Below are positions 6,831 to 13,682 of a DNA stretch of 15,071 bases, one piece after another. A program made the position numbers and the translations under genes. This stretch comes from Bacteroidales bacterium UBA1035. GTDB lineage: Bacteria > Bacteroidota > Bacteroidia > Bacteroidales > Dysgonomonadaceae. Positions within the stretch are counted from its first letter, which is position 1. Each line of letters begins with the position of its first letter. The stretch is taken from assembly GCA_002316835.1 (NCBI GenBank), contig DCEG01000008.1, forward strand, positions 1 to 15,071, written 5' to 3'. The notes under the pieces were generated by a model. It searched no databases. It worked only from the letters and a program-made list of their open reading frames with translations, and was not told the DNA's origin.

Positions 6831-6868
6831 TGATATTTCCGCATAATTACTTGATATTTCGCACATTA
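6831..6868 (+). promoter_or_regulatory. Tandem direct repeat, candidate activator site upstream of the Spy-like gene
   Basis: TGATATTTCCGCATAATTA (6831-6849) and TGATATTTCGCACATTA (6852-6868) share the nine-base TGATATTTC followed by GCA and ATTA. The start-to-start spacing is 21 bases, two helical turns, so both copies face the same side of DNA. They lie 50-90 bases upstream of the Spy-like -7 element. The rest of the 286-base gap between the divergent genes shows only their promoters. Confidence 0.4.
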
Positions 6869-6893
6869 AGCTGCATTAATTATCGTTAATCAC

Positions 6894-6925
6894 TTGCATT
6901 TTCATTAAACATTACATTATCTTTG
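6894..6925 (+). promoter_or_regulatory. Promoter for the Spy-like gene (-33 and -7)
   Basis: A TTG at 6894-6896 and TATCTTTG at 6918-6925 are separated by 21 bases, a good fit to the Bacteroidota -33/-7 promoter. The predicted transcript would have a leader of about 55 bases before the ATG at 6986. Confidence 0.6.
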
Positions 6926-6985
6926 AGTGTCATAACGAAGACAATTTTAAAAAATAGAATTATAAACGCTAAAAAAATTTGAAGT

Positions 6986-7417
6986 ATGAAAAAGTACGCA
7001 ATGTTATTGGTAGCAGCTATGCTGATGATTGGCATGTCGGTTTCGGCACAAAACAGACAAGGTCAACGACAAAACCGCGATAACAATCGCCCACGTCAGG
7101 AAATGAGAATGACGGCAAAAGAACGTGCCGATTGGATGGCAAAACAACTGGACTTAACAGCTGATCAAAAAGCAAAGGTTGAAGCGCTTTACGAAAAACA
7201 AGACGCAAAACGTAAAGAACAAATTGAAAAATTTAGAGAGCAACGCGAAAAAATGACCGAGAACCGCGATAACACGCGTGAAGAAATGCGTGCACAACGC
7301 GAAAAGGAGATGAAAGAAAATCAGGCGGAACTGGAAAGTATCATCGGAAAAGAAAAAATGGAGAAGTTGAATTCACTCCGCCAATCCCGACAAAACATGC
7401 CACAGAGAAATCTCTAA
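6986..7417 (+). CDS. Spy/CpxP-like periplasmic protein (DUF4890-type)
   Basis: The 143-residue protein has a clear Sec signal (MKKYAMLLVAAMLMIGMSVSAQ, cleavage near residue 21). The mature part is almost wholly charged helix, rich in Arg, Lys, Glu, Gln and Asn, with the phrase MTAKERADWMAKQLDLTADQ followed by long coiled-coil-like helices. Helical periplasmic proteins with an L-D-L-T-x-x-Q-x-x-K element resemble Spy/CpxP chaperones, and the composition matches the Bacteroidota DUF4890 group. A role in envelope stress or in binding unfolded or metal-stressed proteins is inferred. The gene has its own promoter and possible activator sites, and shares a terminator with the convergent lactonase gene. 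Confidence 0.8.
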   Translation: MKKYAMLLVAAMLMIGMSVSAQNRQGQRQNRDNNRPRQEMRMTAKERADWMAKQLDLTADQKAKVEALYEKQDAKRKEQIEKFREQREKMTENRDNTREEMRAQREKEMKENQAELESIIGKEKMEKLNSLRQSRQNMPQRNL

Positions 7418-7475
7418 GGTAAAAAAGCAAGACAAGTAATGTTTAGGTTATAACTATTCTTTTTCTCATGACTAA

Positions 7476-7508
7476 AAAAACGCCAGTCTGTGAAAGATCG
7501 GCGTTTTT
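7476..7508. terminator. Bidirectional terminator between the Spy-like and lactonase genes
   Basis: AAAAACGCC (7476-7484) pairs with GGCGTTTTT (7500-7508), with a second short TCT/AGA pairing inside the loop region. T-rich tails follow on both strands (TTTTT on plus, seven T on minus). It lies between convergent stop codons at 7417 and 7526. Confidence 0.8.
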
Positions 7509-7525
7509 GCTATTTTATGCATTTC

Positions 7526-8707
7526 TTACATCGATGCAAACTTCAAACAAACCGGTTTACTGATATGGATGTCCTGATAAGTATCGGACAGTAAACCCGA
7601 TTGGCTATCGATCTTGAAAACCTGAATCACATTATTATCACGACTCGCCACGAGTAACAAATTTCCATTGGGTGTAATCACAAAATTTCGCGGATGTTTT
7701 CCGGTAGGCTGATAACCTATTTTAGTAAGTGTTCCATCGTCTTGATTAATAGAAAATATGGCTACGCCATCTTCTTTAATCCGATTGGATGCATACAGAA
7801 ATTTCCCGTCCGGTGAAACGTGAATATCGGCACTACCCCGTGAACCTTCAACCGAGTCAGTAGCAATAACCTGTTTTTCCTTTAAATCGCCTTCGTCGTA
7901 ATCATACACGATCACATCGCCCGATAATTCTCCCAACACATAAAAATATTTACCGTTGGGATGAAAATCGAAGTGGCGTGGTCCAGCTCCTGCCGGAGTA
8001 GAAAACTCCTTCAAGCTTGCCTCTGAAAGTGCCGGCTGGCCTTCGAATACCGAACCAATGGCGTTGTAGCGATAAATCTTATCCGTTCCCAAATCGGTAG
8101 CGAACAAGAATCTTTCATCGGGCGAAAAACGAACACTGTGTAAATGCGGGCTTTTCTGTCGCGTTGTATCGGAGCCAGAACCTTCAAAATTTAGTACTAA
8201 ATTTGCCGGCGATAACGTTCCGTCATCATTCACCTGAAACGACGAAATGCTTCCACCGCCATAATTTGCGGTGAGAACGCTCTTTCCCGCCTTATCGATC
8301 TCAATATAGCATGGGCCTGAACTCTCGGTACTACTCGAATTTAATAGTTGAAGTGCCCCTTCCTTTTTATCGAATGCAAATGCGTGCGCAGCACTGTTTC
8401 CATCTCCATTCTCTCCCACCGAATAGACAAACTTCTCGTCGCCGCTCACTACCAGATACGAGGGATTTGTCACTTCTGCCATACTCAGGGAATCAGCCAT
8501 TCCGGTTTCTGTATTGAATTTATACACGTAAATTCCTTTACTGCCTTCATCTGAAGTGTAAGTCCCTACAAGCAGAAACATATCGTTTGGAGTAGCCTTG
8601 GCTATTTTTTCGTCAATTGTTTTCATATCATCTTTTTGTGTTGTTTTGTTGGTACACGCTCCTATGAGAACGGCCAATGCGAGTGCGAAAATAATTTTTC
8701 TTTTCAT
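7526..8707 (-). CDS. Lactonase family protein (6-phosphogluconolactonase-like), lipoprotein
   Basis: The 393-residue protein is a seven-bladed propeller of the PF10282 lactonase family (E. coli Pgl/YbhE type). It shows repeated blade motifs such as SPDERFLFATDLG, HPNGKYFYVLGE, SPDGKFLYASNR and TPNGNLLLVASR, plus PHLHSVRFSPD and GAGPRHFDFHP, which carry the conserved histidines and arginine of the family's active site. Unlike cytoplasmic Pgl, it starts with a lipoprotein signal (MKRKIIFALALAVLIGAC, lipobox LIGAC, C18), so it should be tethered in the periplasm or at the outer membrane. A role in the pentose phosphate pathway is therefore doubtful; an extracytoplasmic sugar lactone is a more natural substrate. 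It is transcribed divergently from DUF5606 and shows no exact TAnnTTTG element upstream. Confidence 0.88.
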   Translation of the reverse strand: MKRKIIFALALAVLIGACTNKTTQKDDMKTIDEKIAKATPNDMFLLVGTYTSDEGSKGIYVYKFNTETGMADSLSMAEVTNPSYLVVSGDEKFVYSVGENGDGNSAAHAFAFDKKEGALQLLNSSSTESSGPCYIEIDKAGKSVLTANYGGGSISSFQVNDDGTLSPANLVLNFEGSGSDTTRQKSPHLHSVRFSPDERFLFATDLGTDKIYRYNAIGSVFEGQPALSEASLKEFSTPAGAGPRHFDFHPNGKYFYVLGELSGDVIVYDYDEGDLKEKQVIATDSVEGSRGSADIHVSPDGKFLYASNRIKEDGVAIFSINQDDGTLTKIGYQPTGKHPRNFVITPNGNLLLVASRDNNVIQVFKIDSQSGLLSDTYQDIHISKPVCLKFASM

Positions 8708-8814
8708 CTGTATAACCTTTTGATGAGATTCCCTTGAATTAAATTTTCAAATGCTAAATTACATCTTTTTACGAACATAACTGCTACAAGGGAAAAAAAC
8801 ATTTTCGCGTTGTG

Positions 8815-8845
8815 TTGTATATTTGACGGAGACTGCGTATTTTTG
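8815..8845 (+). promoter_or_regulatory. Promoter for the DUF5606-cdsA unit
   Basis: TTG at 8815-8817 and TATTTTTG at 8838-8845 are separated by 20 bases, matching the Bacteroidota -33/-7 pattern. The ATG at 8875 follows about 29 bases after the -7 element. Confidence 0.6.
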
Positions 8846-8874
8846 CAAACTATTTTGAACTAAAAAAAGTAAGT

Positions 8875-9321
8875 ATGCTAACGAAAATATTATCTGTTTC
8901 CGGAAAGCCGGGTTTATATAAACTTATTTCTACCAGTAAAAACCTAAATATAGTGGAATCACTTCTAGATGGGAAGCGAATTCCTGTTTATCTGACCGAA
9001 AAAGTAGTTGCGCTTAGTGATGTGTCCATCTATACCACTGAAGAAGATGTTCCGTTGCGCGAAGTATTGCAGAAAATTAAAGAAAAAGAGAACGGAGCAA
9101 AAACTATTCTCAGCTCCAAATCATCTAACAAAGATTTTTTCAACTATTTTGGTGAAGTGCTTCCAAACTATGATACCGACAAAGTGTATGCTTCTGATAT
9201 CAAAAAATTACTGAGCTGGTATAACATACTTATTGAAAGCAATATCGATTTTGAGCAAGTTGAAGCTAAAACCGAAGATGAGCAACCAACTGAGCCGGAA
9301 GCGGAAAACAACGAAAAATAA
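8875..9321 (+). CDS. DUF5606 family protein
   Basis: The 148-residue cytoplasmic protein begins MLTKILSVSGKPGLYKLIST, the hallmark start of the DUF5606 family, which is found across Bacteroidota and has no established function. It continues with a small beta-rich N-terminal part (VYLTEKVVALSDVSIYTTEED), a central helical part (about residues 60-125), and an acidic tail rich in Glu, Pro and Asn. There is no signal peptide or membrane helix. It precedes cdsA by six bases and shares its promoter, so the two are probably made together, which may hint at a link to envelope lipid synthesis. That link is inference from position only. Confidence 0.82.
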   Translation: MLTKILSVSGKPGLYKLISTSKNLNIVESLLDGKRIPVYLTEKVVALSDVSIYTTEEDVPLREVLQKIKEKENGAKTILSSKSSNKDFFNYFGEVLPNYDTDKVYASDIKKLLSWYNILIESNIDFEQVEAKTEDEQPTEPEAENNEK

Positions 9322-9327
9322 TATAAA

Positions 9328-10164
9328 TTGAACACTAAAAATTTGTTCGCTCGGATAATAGCGGGAATTATTTACATTGCCGTTATTCTGCTTGGTATTC
9401 TGGGAGGAAAGTATTCTTTTATCTCTGTTTTCGGAGTGTTTTTAGCTATTGGATTGTTCGAATTTTACCGAATGACCGAGAAAAACACATCACATGCCAT
9501 AAGTAAAGGTTTTAACATTTCATCAGGTGTTCTTATTTTTCTGTCGGCATACCTTTTTCTGGAGAATATTTGCGCTCTTGCACTGCCCATAACCGCTATC
9601 TCGTACTTACTTATCCTGTTTGCTTCCGCAATATTCATCAATCGGAAAGACATACTTCATGCCATTATCTATTCCGTTTTCGGGCAAATGTATGTCACTA
9701 TGCCGCTTTCTATACTAATGCTCATCTCCTATCAGTATCAGACGCTTTCAAATGAGTATTATTACGCTTTTGTACTGGCTATTTTCGTCTTTATCTGGGT
9801 AAACGATACAGCTGCTTTTGTGATAGGGTCACTCTTTGGAAAACATAAATTTATAGAAAGGATTTCACCCAAGAAAACCGTGGAAGGATTTATCGGAGGA
9901 ATTGCATTTTCGGTTTTAGCTGCTATAATTCTTTCCAAGTTTTTTACCGATTATTCGTTGGCTTTCTGGATAGGATTCAGTATTGTTGCCGCACTTTTTG
10001 GCACACTGGGTGATTTATTTGAATCACTCATTAAAAGGACTTACGAAGTAAAAGATTCAGGCAACGTTATTCCCGGACACGGTGGCATTCTCGATCGAAT
10101 CGACAGCCTACTTATTGCCATTCCGGCCATTTATGTTTATCTTGCCGTGATGCTGATTTCGTAA
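9328..10164 (+). CDS. cdsA: Phosphatidate cytidylyltransferase
   Basis: CdsA makes CDP-diacylglycerol from phosphatidic acid and CTP at the inner membrane, the branch point for bacterial phospholipids. The 278-residue protein has about seven to eight membrane helices. The C-terminal family signature is complete from S234 to D259: S-L-I-K-R, then K242-D243-S-G, P249-G-H251-G-G and D256-R257-I-D259. The preceding WVNDTAAFVIGSLFG and SPKKTVEGF motifs are also typical. The start is a TTG six bases after the DUF5606 stop: upstream in frame is that stop codon, and the next in-frame ATG (residue 49) would remove the first helix. The weak start and close spacing suggest expression coupled to DUF5606. 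Confidence 0.95.
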   Translation: MNTKNLFARIIAGIIYIAVILLGILGGKYSFISVFGVFLAIGLFEFYRMTEKNTSHAISKGFNISSGVLIFLSAYLFLENICALALPITAISYLLILFASAIFINRKDILHAIIYSVFGQMYVTMPLSILMLISYQYQTLSNEYYYAFVLAIFVFIWVNDTAAFVIGSLFGKHKFIERISPKKTVEGFIGGIAFSVLAAIILSKFFTDYSLAFWIGFSIVAALFGTLGDLFESLIKRTYEVKDSGNVIPGHGGILDRIDSLLIAIPAIYVYLAVMLIS

Positions 10165-10259
10165 TTTTAACTTCACAAAAATACCTTATTCTTAGTTGAA
10201 CTTTTGAAGCGTGTTGGCGTTTTAATAACAAAGGCATAATCTTTTTTATACGTTTTTTA

Positions 10260-10331
10260 ATGAAACGCAGACCAGAAGTTCAAACTATTATTTCTTCGAT
10301 TAAAAACTATTATACTCTTAACACGCAATAA
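10260..10331 (+). CDS. Possible 23-aa upstream ORF abutting the winged-helix gene
   Basis: A 23-codon ORF (MKRRPEVQTIISSIKNYYTL, then NTQ) ends in TAA with a single base before the ATG of the winged-helix gene. It is basic at the start and shows no membrane helix. A near-match promoter element (TACGTTTT, 10249-10256) lies just before it. It could be a leader peptide that couples translation, or a chance ORF. The remaining part of the gap after cdsA (10165-10259) holds only weak inverted repeats and no gene. Confidence 0.3.
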   Translation: MKRRPEVQTIISSIKNYYTLNTQ

Positions 10332-10332
10332 G

Positions 10333-10551
10333 ATGGATAAGAAAGCAATTGGAACAAACGCCGGCATTATTTGGAACTTACTGAACAACAGTGAGAAATG
10401 GGATGTTTCTCAATTAATGGAAAAATCAGGCTTAACAGAAATAGAAGTATATACCGCCATCGGCTGGCTGGCTCGTGAAAATAAGATAGAAATAGAAGAA
10501 AGACCAAACAAAAAACACTACTATTATCTTATTGTAGAGTATTACTTCTAA
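10333..10551 (+). CDS. Winged helix-turn-helix domain protein (DUF2582-like)
   Basis: The 72-residue protein is a single small winged-helix domain. Helices at about residues 6-17, 24-32 and 35-47 (SQLMEKSGLTEIEVYTAIGWLARENKI) form the helix-turn-helix, and EIEERPNKKHYYYLIVEYYF forms the wing hairpin. It matches the DUF2582/PF10771 family of very small Bacteroidota and archaeal proteins. A DNA-binding role is implied by the fold, but no target is known and some members may act in protein contacts. It has its own strong terminator, so it is a single-gene or uORF-gene unit. Confidence 0.82.
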   Translation: MDKKAIGTNAGIIWNLLNNSEKWDVSQLMEKSGLTEIEVYTAIGWLARENKIEIEERPNKKHYYYLIVEYYF

Positions 10552-10572
10552 TAAGGGTCTAAAAGAAGATTT

Positions 10573-10614
10573 AAAATCCGATATGATTAACAATATCGGA
10601 TTTTTTGTTTTTTT
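10573..10614 (+). terminator. Rho-independent terminator after the winged-helix gene
   Basis: AAAATCCGATAT (10573-10584) pairs perfectly with ATATCGGATTTT (10593-10604) around an 8-base loop, followed by a T-rich tail. It lies about 20 bases after the stop codon. Confidence 0.9.
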
Positions 10615-10696
10615 AACGATAGTTGGTGCAACGTTTTCGGTGGTATTTCCATCTATATATTATCAACAATTCAATTAGACATAAAATCTACTTAAA

Positions 10697-11464
10697 ATGA
10701 AAAAATTACTTTCCTTGTTTTTGCTTATTTCGATTATACTGACTTCGTGCGAAAAAATCGATTCATCCTTAATCGGAAATTGGGAATTGGCTGAATCGAA
10801 GTATGTGATTACTGCCAACGAAGATTTTACTTTTTTTGATGTCTTTGGTTCGCCCTGGCAGGGAACCATAAAAATTGATAATAAAGAGTTTAATCCGTCT
10901 CTGTTTAATTATTATTTTGATAACTCTACGGGACAAAGTCATTTTGCTTCACAAGAATTACTTTTCACTTTTATGGGTCCAATATTAGCGGTTGAATATC
11001 AAGGTGTAATGTATATTTTGGAGGAAGCAAGCACTTTAAAGATCGCTGAAGGAATTTATAAAACTGAAGGAACAGCAACATATCAGGACAAATCGATAAC
11101 AGTTAATTTAGACCTTGTTATGCCGAAAGTAGAAATGAAAAAAGGAGATCAATTCTCTGTTCGTGATGCCTACCGATACATTCCTTATACCAGACTTGGC
11201 TTTGATGATGGAGGAAAATTACAAACAGACTTTCTCTCAGGAGACATTATGGAAAGATTATCGGGAAAATGGAGCGTAAACGACAATCAACTCAACATAA
11301 GTGTGAAAAATCGCTCGAACCATACGTACCAATATCAAATGAACGCTAATTCGTTATTGCTATCGCAAGACAAAACTACCGAAGAAATGGAACCGCCGCA
11401 CATTTCACCATTTGCAAACAAAATAAGCAGAATTACTTATCAGGCGCTTTATATGCGGGAATAA
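10697..11464 (+). CDS. Putative lipoprotein of unknown function
   Basis: The 255-residue protein has a good lipoprotein signal (MKKLLSLFLLISIILTSC, lipid-bearing C18). The mature part is beta-rich. The phrase LIGNWELAES just after the anchor, and LSGKWSVNDNQLNIS near residue 190, both resemble the G-x-W strand of lipocalin-like lipoproteins of Bacteroidota, so the protein may hold two such barrel or sheet units. There is no recognisable enzyme motif. It stands alone: a terminator lies upstream and a convergent galE downstream, with a heptamer array between. No exact TAnnTTTG promoter was found in the 82-base gap before it. It is placed as an envelope protein only. Confidence 0.75.
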   Translation: MKKLLSLFLLISIILTSCEKIDSSLIGNWELAESKYVITANEDFTFFDVFGSPWQGTIKIDNKEFNPSLFNYYFDNSTGQSHFASQELLFTFMGPILAVEYQGVMYILEEASTLKIAEGIYKTEGTATYQDKSITVNLDLVMPKVEMKKGDQFSVRDAYRYIPYTRLGFDDGGKLQTDFLSGDIMERLSGKWSVNDNQLNISVKNRSNHTYQYQMNANSLLLSQDKTTEEMEPPHISPFANKISRITYQALYMRE

Positions 11465-11470
11465 TAGAAA

Positions 11471-11505
11471 AGTCAGAAGACGGATGTCGGAAGACAGAAG
11501 TCCCA
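11471..11505. repeat. Five-unit heptamer array (AGACGGA-like)
   Basis: Between the convergent lipoprotein and galE genes, 35 bases read as five 7-base units: AGTCAGA, AGACGGA, TGTCGGA, AGACAGA, AGTCCCA (consensus AGWCRGA, last unit poorer). The array starts seven bases after the lipoprotein stop. It has the same unit length and count as the array at 256-290, but a different sequence. Confidence 0.65.
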
Positions 11506-11513
11506 AATCTTAA

Positions 11514-12548
11514 TTACATTATTCCTCTTTCACGTAACTTTTGTTGCCATTTCCAGGCAGATGCCATGGTATCTTCGATGGTTTCTTTGGCAGTCCAACC
11601 AAGAACGTTATTGGCTTTATCGGGATTAGCCCAAATCTGCTCGATATCACCTTCACGCCGGCCGACAATCTTATAGTTCAGAGGTTTTCCTGAGACTTTT
11701 TCAAAAACGTTGATCAATTCTAACACCGAAACTCCGTTTCCTGTACCTAAATTGAAAATTTCCACCTTTTCGTCCGATTTATCGGTGAGCATTCGCTCAA
11801 TGGCTACCACGTGTGCTTTAGCCAAATCTACCACATTTATGAAATCGCGGATACACGAGCCGTCAGGCGTGTTGTAATCATCACCGAAAACGCTTAATTG
11901 TTCACGGATGCCGATTCCGGTTTGGGTGATATATGGCACTAAATTTTGTGGAACTCCTATGGGTAATTCACCGATTTCTGCCGATGGATGCGAACCGATC
12001 GGGTTAAAATAGCGCAGAATTATACTTTTTATGGATGCGCCGGAATGTATAAAATCCTGAATGATTTCTTCGTTTATCTGCTTGGTATTTCCATAAGGTG
12101 ACTCAGCCGGTTTTATGGGCGCATTTTCATCTATCGGATTGTTATCGGGCTCACCGTAAACCGTGCACGATGAAGAAAAAACAATGCCTTTCACGTTGAA
12201 TTCCGGCATTAACTCCAGCAAATTTATTAGCGAAACAAGATTGTTCCGATAATACATCAGCGGCTTGTGAACCGATTCTCCGACAGCTTTGCTGGCAGCA
12301 AAATGGATAATACCGGCAATTCCGGGATGTCTCTCGAACAAATCTTTCAAGGCAGGAAAATCAATACAATCCAGTTCTTCGAAAGTAGGACGTATTCCTG
12401 TAATTTTCACAATTCCTTCAATTACATCTGCATTGGAATTGGAAAGATTATCGATTATAATCACCTCATATCCTGCTCGTTGAAGTTCAACAACTGTGTG
12501 AGAGCCAATGTATCCGGTTCCGCCTGTAACGAGAATTTTTTTTGACAT
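11514..12548 (-). CDS. galE: UDP-glucose 4-epimerase
   Basis: GalE interconverts UDP-glucose and UDP-galactose for galactose use and for surface glycans. The 344-residue protein is a full-length extended short-chain dehydrogenase. The NAD-binding GGTGYIGSH lies at residues 9-17, SSSCTVYG contains the catalytic S127, and Y152-x-x-x-K156 lies in SPYGNTK. RYFNPIGS (179-186) and RREGDIEQIWANP (297-309) are GalE-specific. The residue matching E. coli Y299 and human C307, which gates use of N-acetylated sugars, is I305 here, so N-acetyl substrate use is uncertain. It is cytoplasmic, with no signal. It is the only nucleotide-sugar gene in the window and is divergent from the CxxCxxCC gene. Confidence 0.95.
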   Translation of the reverse strand: MSKKILVTGGTGYIGSHTVVELQRAGYEVIIIDNLSNSNADVIEGIVKITGIRPTFEELDCIDFPALKDLFERHPGIAGIIHFAASKAVGESVHKPLMYYRNNLVSLINLLELMPEFNVKGIVFSSSCTVYGEPDNNPIDENAPIKPAESPYGNTKQINEEIIQDFIHSGASIKSIILRYFNPIGSHPSAEIGELPIGVPQNLVPYITQTGIGIREQLSVFGDDYNTPDGSCIRDFINVVDLAKAHVVAIERMLTDKSDEKVEIFNLGTGNGVSVLELINVFEKVSGKPLNYKIVGRREGDIEQIWANPDKANNVLGWTAKETIEDTMASAWKWQQKLRERGIM

Positions 12549-12579
12549 AACAAAATATTATCAACTTTAATATAAGCTG

Positions 12580-12587
12580 CAAAGTTA
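12580..12587 (-). promoter_or_regulatory. Promoter -7 element for galE
   Basis: The minus strand reads TAACTTTG, matching TAnnTTTG, 31 bases before the galE ATG. No TTG was found at the usual -33 distance. Confidence 0.5.
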
Positions 12588-12615
12588 ATAAAATAAGCAG
12601 TGATTTACTGACTTT

Positions 12616-12649
12616 TTTGCCGTTTCCTTTAAAAAACAGAGTACATTTG
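12616..12649 (+). promoter_or_regulatory. Promoter for the CxxCxxCC gene
   Basis: TTTG at 12616-12619 and TACATTTG at 12642-12649 are 22 bases apart, slightly wide for the Bacteroidota promoter. The ATG follows 17 bases after the -7 element. Confidence 0.55.
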
Positions 12650-12666
12650 CAAAAAATATCATTTCG

Positions 12667-13146
12667 ATGCAAGATATTTCGAATTTGCAGAAAGAAGCCG
12701 CTTTAAGAACTCCTGATTGGAAAAAGTTTTATGCCAAAAACAAACAGCGGCTGATGAGGATGGATAAGGATATTGAAAGGCTGCACAACAAAGTTTCTTC
12801 AGAAATAGATTGCCCGGAATGTGGTAATTGCTGCCGCTCTCTTGGACCAATGATTCTGGAAAAAGACATCGATATATTATCAAAATCACTCAAAATGAAA
12901 TCTTCTGATTTCATTGAAAAGTATCTGCGAAAAGATGAAGACGGCGATTTTGTTTTTCAGTCGATGCCTTGTCCGTTTTTAGGTAGCGATAATTATTGTT
13001 CCGTATATGAAAGTCGTCCTAAAGCTTGTCGCGAATATCCGCATACTGATCGAAAAAAATTCCATCAGGTTTACGATTTAACAATTAAAAATGCATCAAC
13101 CTGCCCTATTGCTTTTAAGGTTTTGGACGGGTTAATAAAACTTTAA
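12667..13146 (+). CDS. YkgJ-family cysteine cluster protein (CxxCxxCC)
   Basis: The 159-residue cytoplasmic protein belongs to the PF03692 family, thought to bind zinc or an iron-sulfur cluster. The defining motif CPECGNCC is at C49, C52, C55 and C56, and the partner cysteines follow at C102 (PCPFLG), C111 (YCSVYESRP), C121 (ACREYP) and C146 (TCPIAF), eight in all. The order PCPFL, then C-x-V-Y-x-x-R-P-x-A-C-R-x-Y-P, is characteristic. Length is normal and the basic helical N-terminus (about 1-45) precedes the cluster. Function in the cell is not established for the family. It may be co-transcribed with the lipoprotein gene 48 bases downstream. Confidence 0.9.
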   Translation: MQDISNLQKEAALRTPDWKKFYAKNKQRLMRMDKDIERLHNKVSSEIDCPECGNCCRSLGPMILEKDIDILSKSLKMKSSDFIEKYLRKDEDGDFVFQSMPCPFLGSDNYCSVYESRPKACREYPHTDRKKFHQVYDLTIKNASTCPIAFKVLDGLIKL

Positions 13147-13194
13147 GATCAAAAAGCATTACTTTATATTATATTTATAATAATTTGATTTAAA

Positions 13195-13629
13195 ATGAAC
13201 TATAAAAACAGATTGACTATATTTACCTTTATCTTGCTAACTACTATTTTTACCTCTTGCAATACGTTTCAATATCTATTAAAAAATAATGAAATTCAAA
13301 GTGACACTGTCGTCCTGAGACAAGGTATTCCGCTCTATGATGCAACCAATCGATTTATTGTGGTGCTGGATTCCGTTCTTTCCGATTCACGTTGTCCAAA
13401 AGGTGTAGTTTGCGTTTGGGAAGGCAATGCCGAAGTCCGGTTAAAAACTATCATGACATTATATAACAAAAAGAACATTTTCCGATTAAATACTAACCCA
13501 CAATTCACGCAAGATACTATTATCAATAATTATCGATTCAAATTACTGGAACTCAATCCTTATCCTGAAAACGGAAAAACATTTCCACATTACAATTATC
13601 GCGCAACTATCGTGATAGAGAAACAATAA
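13195..13629 (+). CDS. Small lipoprotein with a DSRCP...CVWEG motif
   Basis: The 144-residue protein has a lipoprotein signal (MNYKNRLTIFTFILLTTIFTSC, candidate lipid-bearing C22). The mature part is a predicted beta sandwich. Its clearest feature is DSRCPKGVVCVWEGNAEV, with C67 and C73 six residues apart and a W-x-G following; I recall this motif from other small Bacteroidota envelope proteins, where the cysteines may form a disulfide. No enzyme motif is seen. It lies 48 bases after the CxxCxxCC gene on the same strand and ends at a shared bidirectional terminator. A role cannot be assigned. Confidence 0.75.
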   Translation: MNYKNRLTIFTFILLTTIFTSCNTFQYLLKNNEIQSDTVVLRQGIPLYDATNRFIVVLDSVLSDSRCPKGVVCVWEGNAEVRLKTIMTLYNKKNIFRLNTNPQFTQDTIINNYRFKLLELNPYPENGKTFPHYNYRATIVIEKQ

Positions 13630-13632
13630 AAA

Positions 13633-13662
13633 AATCCCTTTTGCTATGTTGCAAAAGGGATT
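13633..13662. terminator. Bidirectional terminator between the small lipoprotein and tricorn-like genes
   Basis: AATCCCTTTTGC (13633-13644) pairs perfectly with GCAAAAGGGATT (13651-13662) around a 6-base loop. The minus-strand tail is a run of T, so it stops the protease gene well; the plus-strand tail (CTTATTTTG) is weaker. It lies between stop codons at 13629 and 13683. Confidence 0.9.
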
Positions 13663-13682
13663 CTTATTTTGTAGTAATCGAC

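Noticed and set aside
10196..10283. Nested inverted repeats after cdsA as a cdsA terminator or riboswitch
   Set aside because: The arms are short, the loop is long and no T tract follows; no known riboswitch consensus was recognised.
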